DNA from: Polytrichum commune
Lineage: Eukaryota; Streptophyta; Polytrichopsida; Polytrichales; Polytrichaceae
DNA length: 64,000 nucleotides
Direction of reading: 5' to 3'
NCBI GenBank assembly: GCA_950295325.1
Contig: OX485807.1
Span: 27,375,666 to 27,439,665 of the forward strand
The translations under genes and the position numbers were made by a program. This document shows positions 46,835 to 58,089 of the stretch, one piece after another. Below the pieces are notes generated by a model, which made no database searches, was not told where the DNA came from, and saw nothing but the letters and a program-made list of their open reading frames with translations. Position 1 is the first letter of the stretch. Every line of letters begins with the position of its first letter.

Positions 46835-47665
46835 CTTTGATGAATCACATAGTCGCCAATAAACCATGGATCGTGATATATGTACTTGGAATGTGATATA
46901 AAAGCAAATCGGAGAACCACAACATCATATGAAGCCCTTCAAGCAATCATGTTGTTATTGAAGGTTCGCTCCAAGTATATTAGATAATGGCGCAAGACAA
47001 ACTTGATGTTGTTTGTATATGGAGGTAGCACTGAACAACTACAAGATTTGGGGTTTAGGGTTTAGGGTTTAGGGTTTAGAAGTCATGGTTATAACATATT
47101 AATCTATCCAATATTAACGTACAACATTGACTTACTGGTGAGAAGAGTCTTATAGGAAGGTTATAGTAAAGATGATGTTGAGTATGTTAAGTTGTTATTT
47201 GGGACGTTTAAACGTGATATACTAATTGGTCTTGTGTTTATTCAAATAGCATTTCATGTTGTGGATGTTATTAGGACTTAGGGGTCTAACTTTGGATGTT
47301 TTGCTCCCTTTGATGAATCACATAGTCGCCAATAAACTATGGTTCGTGATGTATTTAATATATGGAATGTGATATAAACGTAAATCGGTTAAGCACAACA
47401 TCAAATGAAGCCATGCAAGCAATCGTGTTGTTGTTCATTGTTCCCTCCACGTATATTAGATAATGGAGAAAGATATAAGAAATGTTGTTTATATATTAAG
47501 AAGAGTCTAATAGGAAGGTTATAGTGACCACAATCTTGATCATGTGAATATGTTATTTGGAACGTCTAAACATGATATACTAATTGGTGTATGGTTTAGT
47601 CAATACGTATAATTTCATGTTGTGGATGTTATAAGGGTTTAGGGTTCAACTTTGGATGTTTTGTT
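46835..47665. repeat. Tandem duplication, units ~473 and ~358 bp
   Basis: Unit 1 (46835-47307) and unit 2 (47308 to about 47665) both begin CTTTGATGAATCACATAGTC. They share GGAATGTGATATAAA, GTATATTAGATAATGG, AGAAGAGTCTxATAGGAAGG, GATATACTAATTGGT and TTTCATGTTGTGGATGTTAT. Unit 2 lacks the part that holds the TTTAGGG run in unit 1. Confidence 0.75.
47049..47078 (+). repeat. Interstitial telomere-type repeat (TTTAGGG)4
   Basis: Four perfect plant-type telomere heptamers lie within unit 1 of the tandem duplication. Two-heptamer versions occur at 47825-47841 and 48256-48272, each about 60 bp after the shared phrase CATTGCCACACTT(G/C)CATGCGAG. Confidence 0.85.
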
Positions 47666-48142
47666 CACACACATTAGTAAGCTTGAAGTGAACTTGAGGA
47701 TGGATTCAATTAGCATGGAAATATTGAACTAAAAAGCGACATTGGTAGTTAGTATCCCCTTATCGACGTCCACATACATTCGTCATTGCCACACTTGCAT
47801 GCGAGAGAAGAGGACAATATTGTAGGGTTTAGGGTTTAGGGATGACAACATATTATATATAAAAGCTCTTGTCACTTGCATTGTTGCAAATTCAGATTTG
47901 GAACAATAAATGAACTTTGTCATGACATAATTTGATTTCAAAATTAATAATTCCCCTTGCGAGGATCTTCATAACCACTTTAACTATTGTATTTAGTGAC
48001 TCTTACCATAAGGCGTTACACAATGTTTAGACTTCTTTTGTCTACATATTGGTTAATGCCATACCGTAATGTTTGAATTAAAGTAGATCAATATCATCAT
48101 TTAATATGTATATGATGCATTAGGGTGACATTGTAGAAGTTT

Positions 48143-48208
48143 TTGTTTGATCCATATATTAATTTGAGACTAGAGAAAGTCTGAATTTAACGAATATAGT
48201 GTTACATA
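48143..48208 (+). repeat. 66-bp direct repeat, left copy
   Basis: TTGTTTGATCCATATATTAA, then TTTGAGACTAGAGAAAGTCT and AATTTAACGAATATAGTGTT. It recurs at 53619-53684 with only one or two differences and the same orientation. The two copies bracket the palindrome array and the transposase-like gene. Confidence 0.85.
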
Positions 48209-48959
48209 CGTTTATCATTGCCACACTTCCATGCGAGATAATAGAGCAATGTTCTAGGGTTTAGGGTTTAGGGGAGACAAATAAATAATTTTATTCATCA
48301 TGACAATGGCCTCAAGCCTTGGAAACTCTCTCATAATTGCAGCCTCCAAATGGCCCCAACCCAACCGAAATAGGTTTGCACTTGAAAGCATTGAATGGAG
48401 TTGTGGTTGGGTATACATATTGGTTAAAATATACCGTTGTGACACTTGAAAAAATTAATGTGGCCGCCACCCTTCCTCCCAATGTCGTATGTCATATACA
48501 CACAAAACCAAAAAAAGATTAAATATCATAGACTAAATCATATGACGGCTGGGGTATGAGAGGGGCATTGAAAGATGCGCATTTTCTACAATAAACAGAA
48601 AACGGGGAATTCTGTCAGGAGGTTTGAAATAACAAGGCGGGAAAGGCATCCAATGAGGAAGTCGGGCAAGTGGAGGTGGATAGTATAAAGGGGCGCACCC
48701 CCCAAAAGTTGGTTTTTTTTTTGCTCTTCTCCCACTCCTGAATTTGTAGAGAGAACTCTTAGTCGGAGCTGTACTTCGAGGTTCGTTCATGCTGCTGTTC
48801 ATGAGGACCTATCCACAGCATGCAAGTCCGCAGTGAACTTTGCAATGAGCTGAAATTCCACACACCTCTCAATATCCGCTGCATTATACGCCGCATTATA
48901 CGTTGTATTATACGTCGATCGACACTAGTGTTGGCAGGTTCCAGTCTGACCCTTGTGAG

Positions 48960-49878
48960 GTTTGGGTCGGTCGACCCAAACCCCTCCAGTAGTGTGGGCG
49001 GGTTCTAGTCTCACCCTTGTGAGGTTTGGGTCGGTCGACCCAAACCCCTTCACTAGTGTTGGGGGGAGTCTACTCTGACCCTTGTGAGGTTTGGGTCGGT
49101 CGACCCAAACCCCTTCACTAGTGTTGGGGGGGGGTCTACTCTGACCCTTGTGAGGTTTGGGTCGGTCGACCCAAACCCCTTCACTAGTGTTGGGGGGGGG
49201 GTCTACTCTGACCCTTGTGAGGTTTGGGTCGGTCGACCCAAACCCCTTCACTAGTGTTGGGGGGGGGATCTACTCTGACCCTTGTGAGGTTTGGGTCGGT
49301 CGACCCAAACCCCTACCCCACTGTGGGCGTTTATCGTAAAACCTTTTAGAAGGTTTGGGTCGGTCGACCCAAACTTTTTCGCACATCGTGAACGAATTGT
49401 TAATGGCCCTTACCCAAGGTACTCAGAAGGTTTGGACGGACAGAGTAGGAACCTTATCCCATCATATGTAATGTTTGGGTCGAGCGACCCAAACCTCATC
49501 CCAGTGTGGGTGGATTTACACTGTGAAAGTTTGGGTCGACCGACCCAAACCCTTTCCCGGTGTGGGTGGACTTACCCTGTGAAAGTTTGGGTCGACCGAC
49601 CCAAACCCCTTCTGAGTGTGGGTGGGTTTACCCTGTGAAAGTTTGGGTCAGTCGACCCAAACCCCTTCCCCAGTTTCGGCGGTTGTAGTTGACCATGACA
49701 AGGATTGGGTCGGTCGACCCAAAGTTTTCCCCACAGTGTGATGGAATTCTAAATGGCCCTCAACCCATCATTGTACAAGGTTTGAGTCGGTCGACCGGAA
49801 CCCGACCCTATCCCACGGGCAAGGTGTGGATGGCCCTCAATCCCTGGTGCCACAGGGTTTAGGTCGGCCGACCCAAAC
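48960..49878. repeat. Palindrome-bearing satellite, 14 copies
   Basis: Palindromes start at 48960, 49024, 49089, 49155, 49222, 49289, 49353, 49473, 49529, 49585, 49641, 49703, 49780 and 49857 (22 bp each). The first seven are spaced 64-67 bp. Their spacer reads CCCTTCACTAGTGTTG, a G-run of growing length, then TCTACTCTGACCCTTGTGAG. Later copies have a 56-bp period with GTGTGGGTGGxTTTACxCTG spacers. The last three are degenerate. Centres are GT, AG and AC. Confidence 0.95.
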
Positions 49879-50078
49879 TCCCACCCAAAATATTTTGTGG
49901 AACATTTTGTGGACTGGCGCACAGTATTGGGAGCTCACATTGCATTTGTGTTGCAAATGTCTTGATCCTCAGTGTCCCCATTCATCGTGATGTTTTGCAT
50001 TTTCCAATATTTGATTCTTTTGGACCCTTACGTTGTGTCCATGTTTGTTGAGGTTTCATGTGCATGTGTGTAGGCGTA

Positions 50079-53000
50079 ATGGAGGGAGTTGGTGGAAGAG
50101 GGGATTCCTTCTCTGAAGACATGGGCAACACCCAATCTCTGTCTGGGGATGAGCTAGACATTGTCGGGGAGGATAGTTTTGATGACAGTGCAGATGAAGG
50201 TCATTTGGGGAGTCCTTCGCCATCTGACCCTTTTTGCCCCATTGTGGAATGTGCGGGGCTTTCACGAGCTTCATGGGTGAATTTGAATGTGGTACTTGTT
50301 AATGATAGTGGAGTTGTTGTGACGGAGGGTATTTGTCGTAACACACATCCACAAGATTGCATTGATGAACACCCCCTTGGCACCGAGGACGTTGGAGTTG
50401 TTATATTAGAATCACTCGTACATTCGGAAGTCAATCCAACTCATAGGTTCTCGTTGCGAAGGTGGCCGTTGAGGAATGTGACAATTGAGGGGGTTAGCTT
50501 GCGCGACCATGAGCGACAACACGTCCAAATCCAACAGGAGCTCCAAGCAAACATTCGGCCACGCAAAGGCCTTCGGAAGTACGAAACATTGACACGTCCT
50601 ACTCCGTCTGCAAATAAGTGTAAACGTCAAAGGTTGCTCTGTGAGGAGTCTATTAGAGAAGTTGCTACGAAGGATTGTTGTGTACATCGTTGTTGCCAAT
50701 TGTTCCCAAGAGATAAATTGAAGGCCATCCGTGAATAAATGTGGCTTGGAGATTTCCGTCTAAAATCCACCAAAAAATTTGATGTCCATAGGGCGATACA
50801 TGTGAACGGAGCGGGTCGCAAGGTCATCACCCTTGAGAGCATAGACGTGTGTTGTACGGCATGGTACACCATTCATGGTGTGTCGAAAGCGGAATTTTAT
50901 AGACAAGCCGCGTATGCCAATGAAGGCCGCCGTGCCCCTCACCATGGGAACATGGGCTTAAAGAAACCAAGAGAAGCAACGAGACAAGCAACAGCCACTT
51001 TGGCAACCATCATTGTCCCCCTTGCCGATGCAATGCCGCACAAAACACGCACACTCGCAACCGGTGAAAAGGTTGTGGAGAAGGTTCTTCCTACAGGCAC
51101 GAAATGGAAAGACATATTGTTGGACGTAAACGCAGTTGGCGAGAAGGCCGGGTTGGACCCAATTTCGTTGTCGAAACTGAGTGCTATAAAAAAATCTCAC
51201 TTTAGCGAATACATCACAAAAAGACGAGGCGACAAATTTGCCCGTTGTTCCAAATGCGAGAAGTTGAAACGCCTTCGAGATGCACACACGATGGGGACAG
51301 AGTCCTATGCCGCACATCAAATGAACTATTTCAAGCATATGAACATGCAAGAGGCACACCGTAATGATTACTACACAAATAGAGCTTTGTCCATCTCCAG
51401 GCCTTTGGAAGTCCTTACAATCATCTATGACAAGATGGACCATGCCAAAACAGCCTCACCATGTTTTGCAAATCGAATCAAAGCCACGGACGGCCTTTTT
51501 AAGCTTCCTGTTTCGGTTACAGGTGATTTTGATAACAATTGCATTGCATTACCTAAACACAAATTTGTGCGTTTAGGTTTGTACTTGGGGCCATACATGT
51601 ACACCATGTGAATTTTTTGGTGTTATAGTTGAATATTAAACCATTGGGTTGCCTTTGCAGGAATGATTGCACATGGGCATGGTGATGTCAAATATGCTCA
51701 TTATGCTCTTGATTTGTATCCGGCGGATTCAAACCACACGATAGGGTCATTTGCAAAGCTTTTATGTGATTTGGAGAAACCGCCGTCCTATTCATCAAGA
51801 TTGTTATTTGAAAACTCGGGATCAACACCTCTATATGAAGCGGTCTTGGATGGAAGAGATGTATGCGTGCATTCATTGCCGGAGCCACCAAGTGAAGATG
51901 TGATTGCCAAGAATTTGCCCCCAACTCTGCGTGTTCAATTGGACAATTGTACGAAGGACAATAAAAGTAGATATGTTTTTGCATATTGGTCGTTGTTGGT
52001 TGCGAAAGGCATTTTCAATGAGGTTTTTGTGTCCTTTCTATTGGTAGGCCACACGCACGATGATATTGATGCGTCCTTTGGACGGTGGAGCATGAAGTTG
52101 CGCGAGGAGGATTTTCCAACAATCCCATTGTTGATGAAGTCGTACATGGATTTGGAGAACATTCCCGTCATCCCCCATATGATCGAGGAGGTTCCAGACT
52201 TCAAGGCATTTATAGAACCGTATATTCGAAGCGGAGCTCACCGATTGATCGGGCATACGAAGGCACAACAATTTCGGTTCTACGTGCGTGACGATGGTGT
52301 CCCCGCCATGCAATACAAGTTGTTGTGCACATCACAAGACTGGAGCCCGCCGGAGGGTCTCCTTGTATGGCGTGTTGATGGGGAAAGAAGGACGATGTTG
52401 CTTGACGGAGAGCCTAAGCCTTGCAAACCAATACCCATGAAGAATTTAGAGGACATTTGTAAAGGCATATCAGGCTTCATACAATATTGGGAGAGTTTGA
52501 GGGTAGCGGATGTTGGTGGATCGTGTTGGCTTCGTTACGGAAGTTGGATACAATATTGGACACGTGTTCGTGGCGCTTTGGCAAACCTTCATCAAGATAC
52601 ACCCCTTACTTTAAGGCATGGGTTTTGGCCACAAACACGTGTCAATGTACAAGCTTCGGAGGCTAGTCTTTTGGGAAATGGAGAGGTTCGAGAGGAGTTT
52701 GATGTGGACGACCATTACGTGGGGCCTGCTAGTAGTCGTCCGCCACCATCTTTCCGCATTGCAGTGGATTGTCATGAAGGTTATATGCTCATTTTGCGTC
52801 CTGGAGATGAGACATATGCAAAGCCAGTGTGGGTGGCAAGAGCTTTGTCCAAACCAAATTTTGTAACTTCCAGCCCTCATTTTCGACAAATACAAGTAGA
52901 GTACTACCGACCGACAGCACGGAATGAAGATGTTGTTCGGCATTATACAGGCTGGGATACAAACCCTAACTTTCGGTGGAAGGTGGATTCTGAGCATGGT

Positions 53001-53147
53001 CCATCTTGGGTAGATACAGATTCCATATTCATAGCATGGAAACCACGGAAAAATCATAGTGGATCAGTGTCCATCCCTCAAAAGTACATAACTTTTGCAA
53101 AAGACAACCTTGCTCGGATCGCAGAAGAAGCAACCCACGTTGAATGA
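50079..53147 (+). pseudogene. Transposase-like protein (GHTHDDID type), two exons, one in-frame stop
   Basis: Exons 50079-51576 and 51661-53147 with an 84-bp intron. A TAA at 50736-50738 interrupts exon 1, but the same frame continues at once (MWLGDFRLKS) for a total near 995 codons. Order: acidic N-terminus (SGDELDIVGEDSFDD); Cys cluster DCCVHRCCQLFPRDKLKAIR; a second Cys pair ARCSKCEKLKRLRD; then TLRVQLDNCTKDNKSRYVF and FVSFLLVGHTHDDIDASFGR. The DN...GHTHDDID pattern is the signature I associate with DUF7869 proteins, an RNase-H-like transposase-type group spread as repeats in mosses and invertebrates. The stop lies within the zinc-binding part, so this copy is probably disabled unless read through. 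ATG at 50058 is also possible. The palindrome satellite lies just upstream. Confidence 0.65.
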
Positions 53148-53618
53148 GAAGTTGGTAGGATTGTGTTAGCATGATTATAGTGTAAACTGTAATTCGACGA
53201 ATATATATTACTCATATGTGTGCTCCTCAAACTTGGGGCAAAGTTTGGGTAGAACTTGCGAATGCTATATTGTTTGGGGTTGGATGAATATCCATTTACT
53301 ATATTTCAATACAGTTGTGAAGTTCATTTTTTTTATTAAGTTTGGGACTAAATTTTCCATTGAAGAAAAATGCATTTATTGCATGCACTTTGTATGTTGC
53401 AATGTCTATATTTGATTGACCATGCTAATAATAGAAATCATTTTATATGTTTCTTGGGTGAAACTAGTTTGGAGTGCTCTACCCAAAGTGTTTTTGTAGA
53501 TGAAGTTGGTGTTGAGTGCTCTACCACATGTGCTTATGTCCACACATAATAGATTTGGGATATTAGAACATATAATATATTTGAGATCGTTCTCAATATA
53601 GTTTCGGAACACGGAATG

Positions 53619-53684
53619 TTGTTTGATCCATATATTAATTTGAGACTAGAGAAAGTCTCAATTTAACGAATATAGTGTTATATA
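53619..53684 (+). repeat. 66-bp direct repeat, right copy
   Basis: Partner of 48143-48208; the match begins TTGTTTGATCC and ends GTGTTATATA. Flanks differ outside the 66 bp. The copy lies 470 bp beyond the end of the transposase-like gene. Confidence 0.85.
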
Positions 53685-54658
53685 TATTTGACATAAAAGA
53701 TATATTTTCTTTTATCATAAAATTTGATAGCATAAAAATCAAGTAATCATTAAGGATTCATGCATCTCACATAAAATTTAGATATATCATAAGTTTATTG
53801 TAAAATCCTATGATAAAATTGAAGCAATCAAAAAGTCTAGATCTTGAAAATATGCCCATATCTACTTAAATACAACATAACATTCATAGCAGTGCACATG
53901 CAAACTTTGGAGGTTCAATGGGTGATAGCTCGTTTGAAGGTTTTCCAAAGGGCAAGCCAAAGACATACTCCTCCTTTTGTAGCGAATTGAACATAGAAAA
54001 TTCAATTCAAGGCTGCCAATGTGTTGATATATCATATGCACTTCATGGACATCGCCATCATCACTTCATGTCACATCTTCTCGCGATCAATCGATCGATC
54101 ACAGCAGGTCAACAATCTGTGTATATTGTACATTGTTTATATCATGCAATTTTTTTGTTGTTGTAAATGTTTACACTCGACCCTGACATGAGGGTGCAAA
54201 TTTCTGCGTTGTATACTAAAATATCAGATCGTCATGCTTCAGTGCTGGAGCTTGAAATTCTCGAGATGGAGAATCTTCATAAATATATAGATTCACCAAA
54301 TGGATTCTCCTGCTTGTCAGCTAATTCGGCCGCATGATTATCGTAAGGAAACTAATTAACTATAATTAATGTACTGTATGTGTCAAGAATGTTCTTGTGA
54401 ATATTCCCCTACTCCATCCTCCTGCAGTGATCGGAAGGCGGTAGCCCTGAATCCATCAGAGTCTGAAACATGCTCAACTGATTCAGGTAAATGGGAGATT
54501 TGATCACAAGGTCACCAGATAAGAGAGCTCTCTAAGATAATTGGGTGAAGATGAATGCTTCAATCCAAGTCTGGTGCCTGGTACGCATGCACAAAACCTG
54601 CACTTGGATCTCGACTGTCCTGCTCCTTTGTATAAGTTAATAATCTGATCTACGGCCA
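53685..54658. other. No gene recognised
   Basis: AT-rich flank between the element region and the WRKY 3' flank. Contains the self-complementary run GATCAATCGATCGATC at 54087-54102. No convincing coding sequence. Confidence 0.5.
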
Positions 54659-55078
54659 TCCATGATCATGACCTAATCTTGGTCAAGCTTCCCGAGATGA
54701 TGAAACTCAGAGAATTCCGTTGAGCCGAGATCATCCGGGAGTGGTCAGATCCGCATGTCCTCCAACAAATCCTCATAATTTAAAAATCGGCTATGATCAT
54801 CCGAACCTAATCTTGTTTAACCTTCGCGAATTTTGGAAGTCAGAGAATTCGATCAGGCTCAGATCATCCGGGGCGAGGGATGGGAGGGCTCCCGGATCAG
54901 CATGCCGATCCTCCAAGAAACATATCCTCATAACTCAAAATCTGGCCATGATCATCAGCCTGACCTAATCTTGTTCAAGCTTCCGGAAGTGATGAAACTG
55001 AGAAGATTCGGTTGGGTCCAGATCATCACCAGAGCTGGACCGGAGCATGTCCTCCAACAAATCTTCATGTGAATTAGT
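54659..55078 (-). repeat. Three tandem copies of the WRKY C-terminal coding segment
   Basis: Units at 54659-54790, 54791-54944 and 54945-55078 each carry ATGATCAT, CCTAATCTTG(G/T)T, an AAGCTTCC or ACCTTCG word, GAxGxxCAGAGAATTC-like text, CAGATCATC, and CTCCAA(C/G)AAA(T/C)(A)TC(C/T)TCA. Only the unit at 54945-55078 is coding (the last ~38 residues, with stop at 54965). The other two lie beyond the stop codon in the transcript direction. Confidence 0.75.
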
Positions 55079-57910
55079 GACGATGGGGTCACTAGAGCTG
55101 GCCATGTGGTGAATACGACGATCCTGTGATGATTCTTGTCCTCCTGCAATCAGGTCAGAATTTGAAACTGTGTTTGCCCTCGGACCCCAAGACATGGCTT
55201 CCTGCAATTCTCGCAGCAGATGGTCACTGGTTTGGGAAATGTTGATGTTGCTGCTTGGATGAACCTGTGGCGGAGGTGGTGGTCGCAGGGGAGGATGATG
55301 ATGAGCTGGGCCTAAGATCTGCTCTCGTATCTGAACTGCGAGGTCGTAGTTGTTCTTGTTGTTGTTCTGAGCTGCCGGGGCCAAGGTGGATGCTGCGGCG
55401 CCGGGGAAGTTGATCTGGGAGGAAGTGATTCGATGATCCTCTGATCCGGGAGCGTGAACATCCCTACAAAGAGGATTATTGGAGCTGGATGTTGATCCAG
55501 CTGTGCTGGGATTCACATGTATGTGTGTGCCTTCGTAGGTTGTAATCACCAACCCTGGGTCGTCGAAGGATCTCTCCACGCGCTTCCGAACTGGGCACTT
55601 CTGGTTCGTGCATCGATAGTAGCTCCTGTAGTACATCACAAAGGATCAATTCTTGTCTTGGTGAGTTAATTTTAGTTTCGTCAGCTACTTCATCCTCAAA
55701 TTTAACTACCACCAAAAGAAATTAACCAAAGCATGCGGTTGAGTAGTAACACCCGCCCACGAAATTAGCATGAACAATTATTCTTCGCATGAATGTGACA
55801 AGAGACTTGTATGGGTAGAGGTTTGACATGTTCTGTAACACATGCTGGATGTAAAATAATAAATGGTATCCAAGGACACGATTGCAAGGTCGATACATTA
55901 TTATGAGAAGCTGTTGCATATATATATATATATATATACAGTTGTGACAAAACTTATCTTGTGCAAATTCCATTGTAGACACTTTGAAGAACCAAGGGTA
56001 TAAATTGAACTGGTGTTACAAAGTAGGGGGTGTTTGCAAAATGCTTAGATCGCTTTATATATGAGCGTTTGTTTGCTTGGCTGATGCCTTTGTCATGGGT
56101 TTGTGGGTAACGTTTTTTGGTCACTACACCAAGCCCGTTTATGGTATTTAGTGCCAACTTACTAATCAGAATTACGCAATACTATAACTTTTTGCTTGAT
56201 AAAATCTACAGTTAGATGTTATGGCTGATGGGTGGATGCTGATGAATGCTTCGAGAGATGCACAGAATTGGCGGTTTCTAATTGATTTGCAGGAGCTTGA
56301 TGATCAAGTACTACTGGTTGACAAAGAATCATAGAGTGTGGGATCGGGCGGAATTTCATACCGAGGGTTAGGGCTGTTTTTGACGGCTTTCTGGCCATAC
56401 TTGCGCCACTTGAATCCATCCTCCATGATCTCCACCTCGCTGCGTGTCTGGATGGCGAACCGCGGCTCCCTCACCCTCTTCGGCCCTTTCTGCCGCAGCT
56501 TGTTTATTCTGCAGACCCCACACATCAACACGATCGACTTGTAATCCAACTAGTATTTCCACAGCTAATTCAAGCATGTAGTATGTAACACAAGAGATTT
56601 CAACATCTAAAATTATCCTTCTCCGCTATGCATCCGATTCTTTGAGTGTCTCTTTCAGTACCTTTCAGCATCAGCCTAACACCAGGCACCACGAATCCTA
56701 ATCCCACTAAGCTATATATGGAGGGTGAAGGCGACTGGATATCGCGACGAAGATATGCTATGATGGTAATTTTTAGGCCTATGGGTTTATTCCACGAACC
56801 GGCAGCTGTAAAAAAATATAAATCAAATAAAATCAAATAAAATCAAAGAATGATGAATAAGGTGGGGGAATTAGCTCCGAAATTTGGAGTTTCCAATGCG
56901 GATTTAAACTTTGATATGACCAAACATGCACATGATTCACCCTCATGAATCCTGCCTCCTGCATCAAAGTTGCGGGGAGGAAGATGAATATTCTCATACA
57001 AAAATGAGGGGATTTGATTGAAAGCTTACGGTTTCTTGAGGTTAAGTGATTGGCCGATCTCTGCAGTTTCGTTCAACGCCCGGTCGGGTGTTTTCCGCTT
57101 GGCGCTGCCGCCCGCCGCATGAGTGGCCGCTTGCAATGGCCGCGGGCCGCCGCTGATCATCGCAACCTCATGATCCAGCTCCTCCGCCGCATTGTCGCTG
57201 CAACTCTGGTCGGAACTCATGGAAGAGGTAGTCGGGGTGCATGGCCGAGTGGAGGCGGCGGAGTTGAGCCCCCGCGACGGGGATAGGATCGAGGAGCTGT
57301 CGAAGGTGCTGGTCGCCCGCAACGACGTCGAGTCGACTCCCGAAGTCGAATGTGAAAGACTAGGGTTCACAAAACTGTGCGGATTGTCCATATTGGCCGG
57401 CACTGCATTGGGATCAGCTAATTGATGGCTAAACCATGGATACGCCGGCAGCGGGTCCGCGACGAATTGATGCGGCTGCAGGAACGTTGCAACTTCAGCT
57501 GCAACCGTCGACGGGGTTGCGGGAAGCTGATCAATTAACTCGGAAGGATGATCGGATGGTAAGCTGGTCATCCAGAGTGCGGTGGGGGAGGGCATGAATT
57601 GGAGAAGCTCCAGCATCTGGCTGTTGGGGGGACTAGTGAAGGCATTGCTGATCGGCGAGGTGAAAAAATCTAGGTTGGGTGTGGAGAAGATGGAGGTGTC
57701 GCGCGCCGGCGGCGACACTGTCAGTTGCCGCGGCGCCTGCGGCCGGTGGGGCTCAGTGGCGGCGGATATTAACGAGGTCGACATCAACACGTCCTCGCCG
57801 AACGTCCTCATTAAGCGTTCCAGATCGCCTATGGGGTGCACGCCGCCGCCGCTGTCATCTTCTTGCTGCTCCCGCTTCGGGCCTCGGCCAGCTGCCCTGA
57901 GCCCCGACAT
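54965..57910 (-). CDS. WRKY transcription factor, group IIc type, 3 exons, 562 aa
   Basis: DNA-binding regulator acting on W boxes (TTGAC). Exons 57910-57030, 56508-56362, 55625-54965; phases agree. A long low-complexity N-terminus (Ser/Pro/Thr-rich, with [11 protein letters not shown] and [14 protein letters not shown]) precedes a basic stretch ([17 protein letters not shown]) and one WRKY domain: [20 protein letters not shown], with WRKYGQK at 328-334. The zinc ligands are C348-X4-C353-X23-H377-X-H379 (C2H2). The intron splits the Arg codon after NSPNP, the conserved R-type position. KAVKNSP plus [19 protein letters not shown] fits group IIc. The C-terminus is Asn/Gln/His-rich. There is no second WRKY domain in the N-terminus. 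Confidence 0.95.
55917..55939. repeat. (TA)n microsatellite in WRKY intron 2
   Basis: About eleven TA dinucleotides in the 736-bp second intron of the WRKY gene. Likely polymorphic in length. Confidence 0.8.
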
Positions 57911-57934
57911 GCTTTCTGAAATTTTGAGGGCGAG

Positions 57935-57943
57935 GTTATATAG
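57935..57943 (-). promoter_or_regulatory. Possible TATA box of the WRKY gene
   Basis: CTATATAAC on the minus strand, about 25 bp before the chosen ATG. That leaves almost no 5' leader. Either transcription starts very near the ATG, or the true start codon is further in (next Met in [12 protein letters not shown]), or the match is chance. Confidence 0.3.
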
Positions 57944-58007
57944 ATTGTGTATAATTACCTAGATACTTGGAGCTGTTCGGGTGGGCTAGGAAAACTGCCG
58001 CCTGATG

Positions 58008-58089
58008 AGAATTTGAAGATTTAGACAGGATACGGAGAAATTCGAAGGTTTAGGCAGGGTTCGGATGAATTTAAAGATTTCGGCAGGTT
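58008..58089. repeat. Short three-copy repeat upstream of WRKY
   Basis: GAATTTGAAGATTTAGACAGG, AAATTCGAAGGTTTAGGCAG and GAATTTAAAGATTTCGGCAG follow one another with ~33-bp spacing. It lies about 100-180 bp upstream of the WRKY start. Confidence 0.7.

Noticed and set aside
46835-47665. LTR pair of a retrotransposon
   Set aside because: The two units are directly adjacent with no internal region, and lack primer-binding or polypurine signals; a simple tandem duplication explains them.
48960-49878. CRISPR-like look: a palindromic repeat at regular spacing
   Set aside because: The spacers are themselves near-identical copies of each other, the period drifts, and the setting is plant nuclear DNA. 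It is a satellite with a dyad, not a CRISPR array.
50058-53147. Calling the gene a KDZ transposase
   Set aside because: The CxC and KDZ-specific motifs are not evident; the DN...GHTHDDID pattern fits DUF7869-type proteins better, though both need a profile search.
54088-54102. ATCGATCGATC self-complementary run as another palindrome family member
   Set aside because: It lacks the GTTTGGG/CCCAAAC arms and is a simple GATC repeat.
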